A stretch of DNA of 25,111 bases from Coriobacteriaceae bacterium (GTDB lineage: Bacteria > Actinomycetota > Coriobacteriia > Coriobacteriales > UBA8131): positions 1 through 25,111 of the forward strand of contig JAAYYH010000144.1 in assembly GCA_012515495.1 (NCBI GenBank). Reading direction: 5' to 3'. How positions within the stretch are numbered: the stretch's first letter is position 1; the number at the start of each line of letters is the position of its first letter. The notes below the pieces were generated by a model. It was given only the letters and a program-made list of their open reading frames with translations. It did not search any database and was not told the DNA's origin. This document shows positions 22,558 to 25,111 of this stretch, piece by piece. The position numbers and the translations under genes are program-made.

Positions 22558-25053
22558 TTAATCATACGCATCAATCATGGTATCACAGCGTACAGTGAAT
22601 CCGTCTTCGTGCATCGTTATCGTGACGTCGCCGTTGATATCTGTACGATAGATTCGGATGCCCTGATTCTCCAACGCCCGCACCACTTCTGTCGCTGGAT
22701 GGCCAAAGCGATTGTCCGCGCCAACACTGATCAAGGCGACACGAGTATCCAGTTCGCGAAGTTGTTGCGATGTGACTGCTCCCGAACTACCATGATGTCC
22801 AACTTTGAGTATCGTTGCCTGGCGTATGAATCCCGTATCCAGTAACACGTCAAGTACCTCTGCTTCAGCGTCGCCTGTTAACAGGACCTGAATATCCCCA
22901 CAGCTGTCCTGGTTGCTATCATATTCCAGATACAGACAGATGCTCTCTTCGTTATTGCCCTTAGCAACAGAAACCCTTGGCGCAACCATCGTCAGTGATA
23001 AACCAGAGCCCAATTCGAAGCGATCTTTGTATCTTAGGCTTTCGGCCTGTAGTTGTGAGCTTAACGCTGCTGCTGTTCGCAGAGGGTCCTCGTTGTCTTG
23101 AGTAGCGGATAATCCATCTGCGAAATAGACATGATCGACAGATACCGTCCCCCTCAGCGCACTCAGAGCGCCACAATGATCACTGTCCAGATGAGTTATG
23201 ACAACAGCATCCAAGTGGCGAACGCCCTGTCGCGCGAGTGCCTTGAGCAAATCCGCCTCATGTTCTCCGGTGTCGATGAGGATTGTCTGCGATCTACCTC
23301 GTACCAGCAGGGCATCGCCTTGACCGACATCCATCATCACCAGAGTCGGTGTCTTAATGATTGTCAGCGTATGATTGAACAGGAAGAGAGTGCCCATAAT
23401 GATAATTAACGCGACTCTCGCTGTTGATGTGTGCGGCTGTGGCCAGAATAGTCGAATCAGGATGAATAGCAAAGCCGAGATTGCCAGAGCAAGAAAACCG
23501 TCAATGGTAATCGGTAAGGCGACACCGGGAAGAGAAGCTAACCAGTGAACCGCTGCAGCTGTCAGATCGCCGATCTTGCAGAGGAACGACAGCGGTATCG
23601 CTGCGGCTTCTGTAGAGAAAAAGCTGATACCGACCACCACGATTCCGCCAGCGATCATCAGTGAGATTAAAGGCGTTACAATCAGATTTGCCAACGGTGC
23701 TATCAGACTGAGCAGGGCGAATGTAGGTAGTGTTAACGGCAGGGTGGCGATTTGCGCAGTGATGGTTAACGCGAACGGTTCAACGATTGTTGATCTGATT
23801 CTTGCAACATGAGTTGTTCTCTTACAAGAACTACCGGATAAGGCATATAACCAGCCCTGGACAAGTGGCGCGAACAGGCACAATCCCAAAACGGCGAAAA
23901 CCGAGAGTGCAAAACCCAGAGAAAAGGCATTTGCTGGATTGAGAGCCAACATCACCAAAGCTGTGAAACCCAGGGCTGACGGAGCGTGTTGGCGCCTACC
24001 GATGAACCAAGAGAAACTGGCGACGAGGGTCATGACGCAAGAGCGTATCGCAGAGGCCTGTAAACCGGTCAAGACCACATACGCACATAATAGAATTGCC
24101 AGAATCGAGAACTCGATGAGATGACTGATACGCATTCGGGCGGTGCACCAGCAGGTTAATGCCGCGATTATCATTAGATGACCACCAGAAACCGCGATAA
24201 GATGAGACAATCCGGTGAGCTTGAAATCCCTGTCTAGATCACTGTTTTGCAATGAAGTCGTATCGCCAAGCACCACACCGCGCAAAAGATCAGATCCAAC
24301 ACCTGCAAACCTGCCCATCAATGCCGAGTTCTGTAAGCGCATTCGTTCGATGATGCCGATAGGACCTGCTTCAAAATGTTCAGAAGATAGACCATCGATC
24401 CTCAACGAGGAGCTCATGCCCTTTTGGAATATCCATTCAGCGCGATCATCAAGTGGAACGTAGCTGCCGTTTGTCTTGAAAATGGTCCCCAAGGGTTGGG
24501 CTTCGATATCTGATGGCCAGAACAGCCGAACTTTCGTGGCTTTGTGGTTTGCGTTATTGACTATGGCTTCTGACGTCTGTGAATACATCCCCTGCCGTGG
24601 GTCGCTGATGATCTTAAGCTCGATCTCAGCTTGGCATTGAATGGCAAGTGCCGTTCCCCCATTTCTAACTTCAAGCCAGTATAGATATCCAACCACTACA
24701 CCAGAGAATAAACTGAATAGTATCAGCCCTGCCAACACGAGATGATTGTGCCTGGATCTGATAACCAAAGCCAAATAGAAAAGTATTCCTCCGAAAATGA
24801 ATGATGCTGGCAAGCTTGGATTCGCGTCCAGGGAGAGACAGTCGTACCAACAGAGTTTCTCGGCAATAATCAAACCAAGCCAGAATAGCGGTAAGGACAA
24901 TAAGACAACTGACATAGCAGGCTTGACTATCACCTCCGGCTTGGGGTTTAGCTGTGATAGTGTTGTCGGTACAAAAGGATTGCTCATCGATTGCCTGATA
25001 AGCCTTGGAGTTGGATGTGCGGTGGGATAGTGCGCTAGATGCGACATCGACAC
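22558..25053 (-). CDS. comEC: DNA-uptake channel protein ComEC/Rec2
   Basis: Inner-membrane channel that carries single-stranded DNA into the cytoplasm during natural transformation. The 831-residue frame has an N-terminal membrane and soluble DUF4131 region, the Competence domain with GLSHLIAVSGGH (281-292) and many hydrophobic helices, and a C-terminal metallo-beta-lactamase-like domain with DVGQGD (575-580) and HLDSDHCG (621-628), which in this family is linked to strand degradation. The start is uncertain. The GTG at 25053 lies eight bases past comEA but has no ribosome binding site; ATG codons at 24990 and 24915 are alternatives, and the first membrane segment begins right at the latter. 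The order comEA-comEC-holA is standard. Confidence 0.93.
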   Translation of the reverse strand: MSMSHLAHYPTAHPTPRLIRQSMSNPFVPTTLSQLNPKPEVIVKPAMSVVLLSLPLFWLGLIIAEKLCWYDCLSLDANPSLPASFIFGGILFYLALVIRSRHNHLVLAGLILFSLFSGVVVGYLYWLEVRNGGTALAIQCQAEIELKIISDPRQGMYSQTSEAIVNNANHKATKVRLFWPSDIEAQPLGTIFKTNGSYVPLDDRAEWIFQKGMSSSLRIDGLSSEHFEAGPIGIIERMRLQNSALMGRFAGVGSDLLRGVVLGDTTSLQNSDLDRDFKLTGLSHLIAVSGGHLMIIAALTCWCTARMRISHLIEFSILAILLCAYVVLTGLQASAIRSCVMTLVASFSWFIGRRQHAPSALGFTALVMLALNPANAFSLGFALSVFAVLGLCLFAPLVQGWLYALSGSSCKRTTHVARIRSTIVEPFALTITAQIATLPLTLPTFALLSLIAPLANLIVTPLISLMIAGGIVVVGISFFSTEAAAIPLSFLCKIGDLTAAAVHWLASLPGVALPITIDGFLALAISALLFILIRLFWPQPHTSTARVALIIIMGTLFLFNHTLTIIKTPTLVMMDVGQGDALLVRGRSQTILIDTGEHEADLLKALARQGVRHLDAVVITHLDSDHCGALSALRGTVSVDHVYFADGLSATQDNEDPLRTAAALSSQLQAESLRYKDRFELGSGLSLTMVAPRVSVAKGNNEESICLYLEYDSNQDSCGDIQVLLTGDAEAEVLDVLLDTGFIRQATILKVGHHGSSGAVTSQQLRELDTRVALISVGADNRFGHPATEVVRALENQGIRIYRTDINGDVTITMHEDGFTVRCDTMIDAYD

Positions 25054-25061
25054 AGTTGCGA

Positions 25062-25111
25062 TTAAATGCAGATTCTGTTGATCAGGTCCTGGTACTTGCT
25101 CTCCCCGATTC
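25062..25111 (-). CDS. comEA: ComEA-like helix-hairpin-helix protein, last codons only
   Basis: Fifteen codons and a TAA stop enter from the window edge and read IGESKYQDLINRICI. GIGExK followed by a short helix and strand is how the C-terminal helix-hairpin-helix of ComEA ends. ComEA is the DNA receptor that feeds ComEC. The call rests on this short tail plus its place directly upstream of comEC. Confidence 0.6.
   Translation of the reverse strand, partial: IGESKYQDLINRICI

Overview
This 25.1 kb window is a compact housekeeping stretch of a bacterial chromosome with roughly balanced base composition. Twenty of its twenty-two genes lie on the minus strand, many with start/stop overlaps or gaps of 1-4 bases. 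Gene order resembles low-GC Gram-positive and actinobacterial chromosomes (comEA-comEC-holA / rpsT / lepA-hemW-hrcA-dnaJ-rsmE-mtaB-phoH-ybeY-dgkA-era-recO, then rpsO-pnp-M16 peptidase-dapB-aspartokinase). hrcA followed directly by dnaJ without grpE or dnaK, an Era G4 motif of the SKxD type, a short MetH, and a possibly leaderless lepA fit Actinomycetota. The class Coriobacteriia is my best guess, by inference only.

Layout on the minus strand, read from high to low coordinates. (a) 25111-21532: the last codons of comEA, then comEC and holA (DNA uptake and the DNA polymerase III clamp loader). (b) 18367-14338: lepA, dusB and hemW (translation factor, tRNA dihydrouridine synthase, haem chaperone). 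(c) 14127-6686: a nine-gene, tightly spaced run hrcA-dnaJ-rsmE-mtaB-phoH-ybeY-dgkA-era-recO. It has a degenerate CIRCE-like operator upstream, which would put ribosome maturation and RNA modification genes under the same heat-shock control as dnaJ. (d) 6694-3897: rpsO with its own consensus -10 promoter and a structured leader, then pnp behind two strong hairpins. (e) 3771-1: a TM2-domain membrane protein with a Q/P/Y repeat tail, an M16 zinc peptidase, dapB and the start of an aspartate kinase (lysine/diaminopimelate pathway).

Only two genes are on the plus strand: metH (cobalamin-dependent methionine synthase without the reactivation domain) and rpsT, which ends in a clear intrinsic terminator facing holA.

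No mobile element, CRISPR array, tRNA or rRNA was seen, and no gene-free stretch exceeds about 210 bases. I found no new defence or metabolic system. The observations most worth checking are the one-base frameshift in pnp, a HrcA that lacks most of its central domain yet keeps a CIRCE-like site upstream, the paired hairpins before pnp, the rpsO leader, a 14-base perfect palindrome before metH, and the repeat-tailed TM2 protein.
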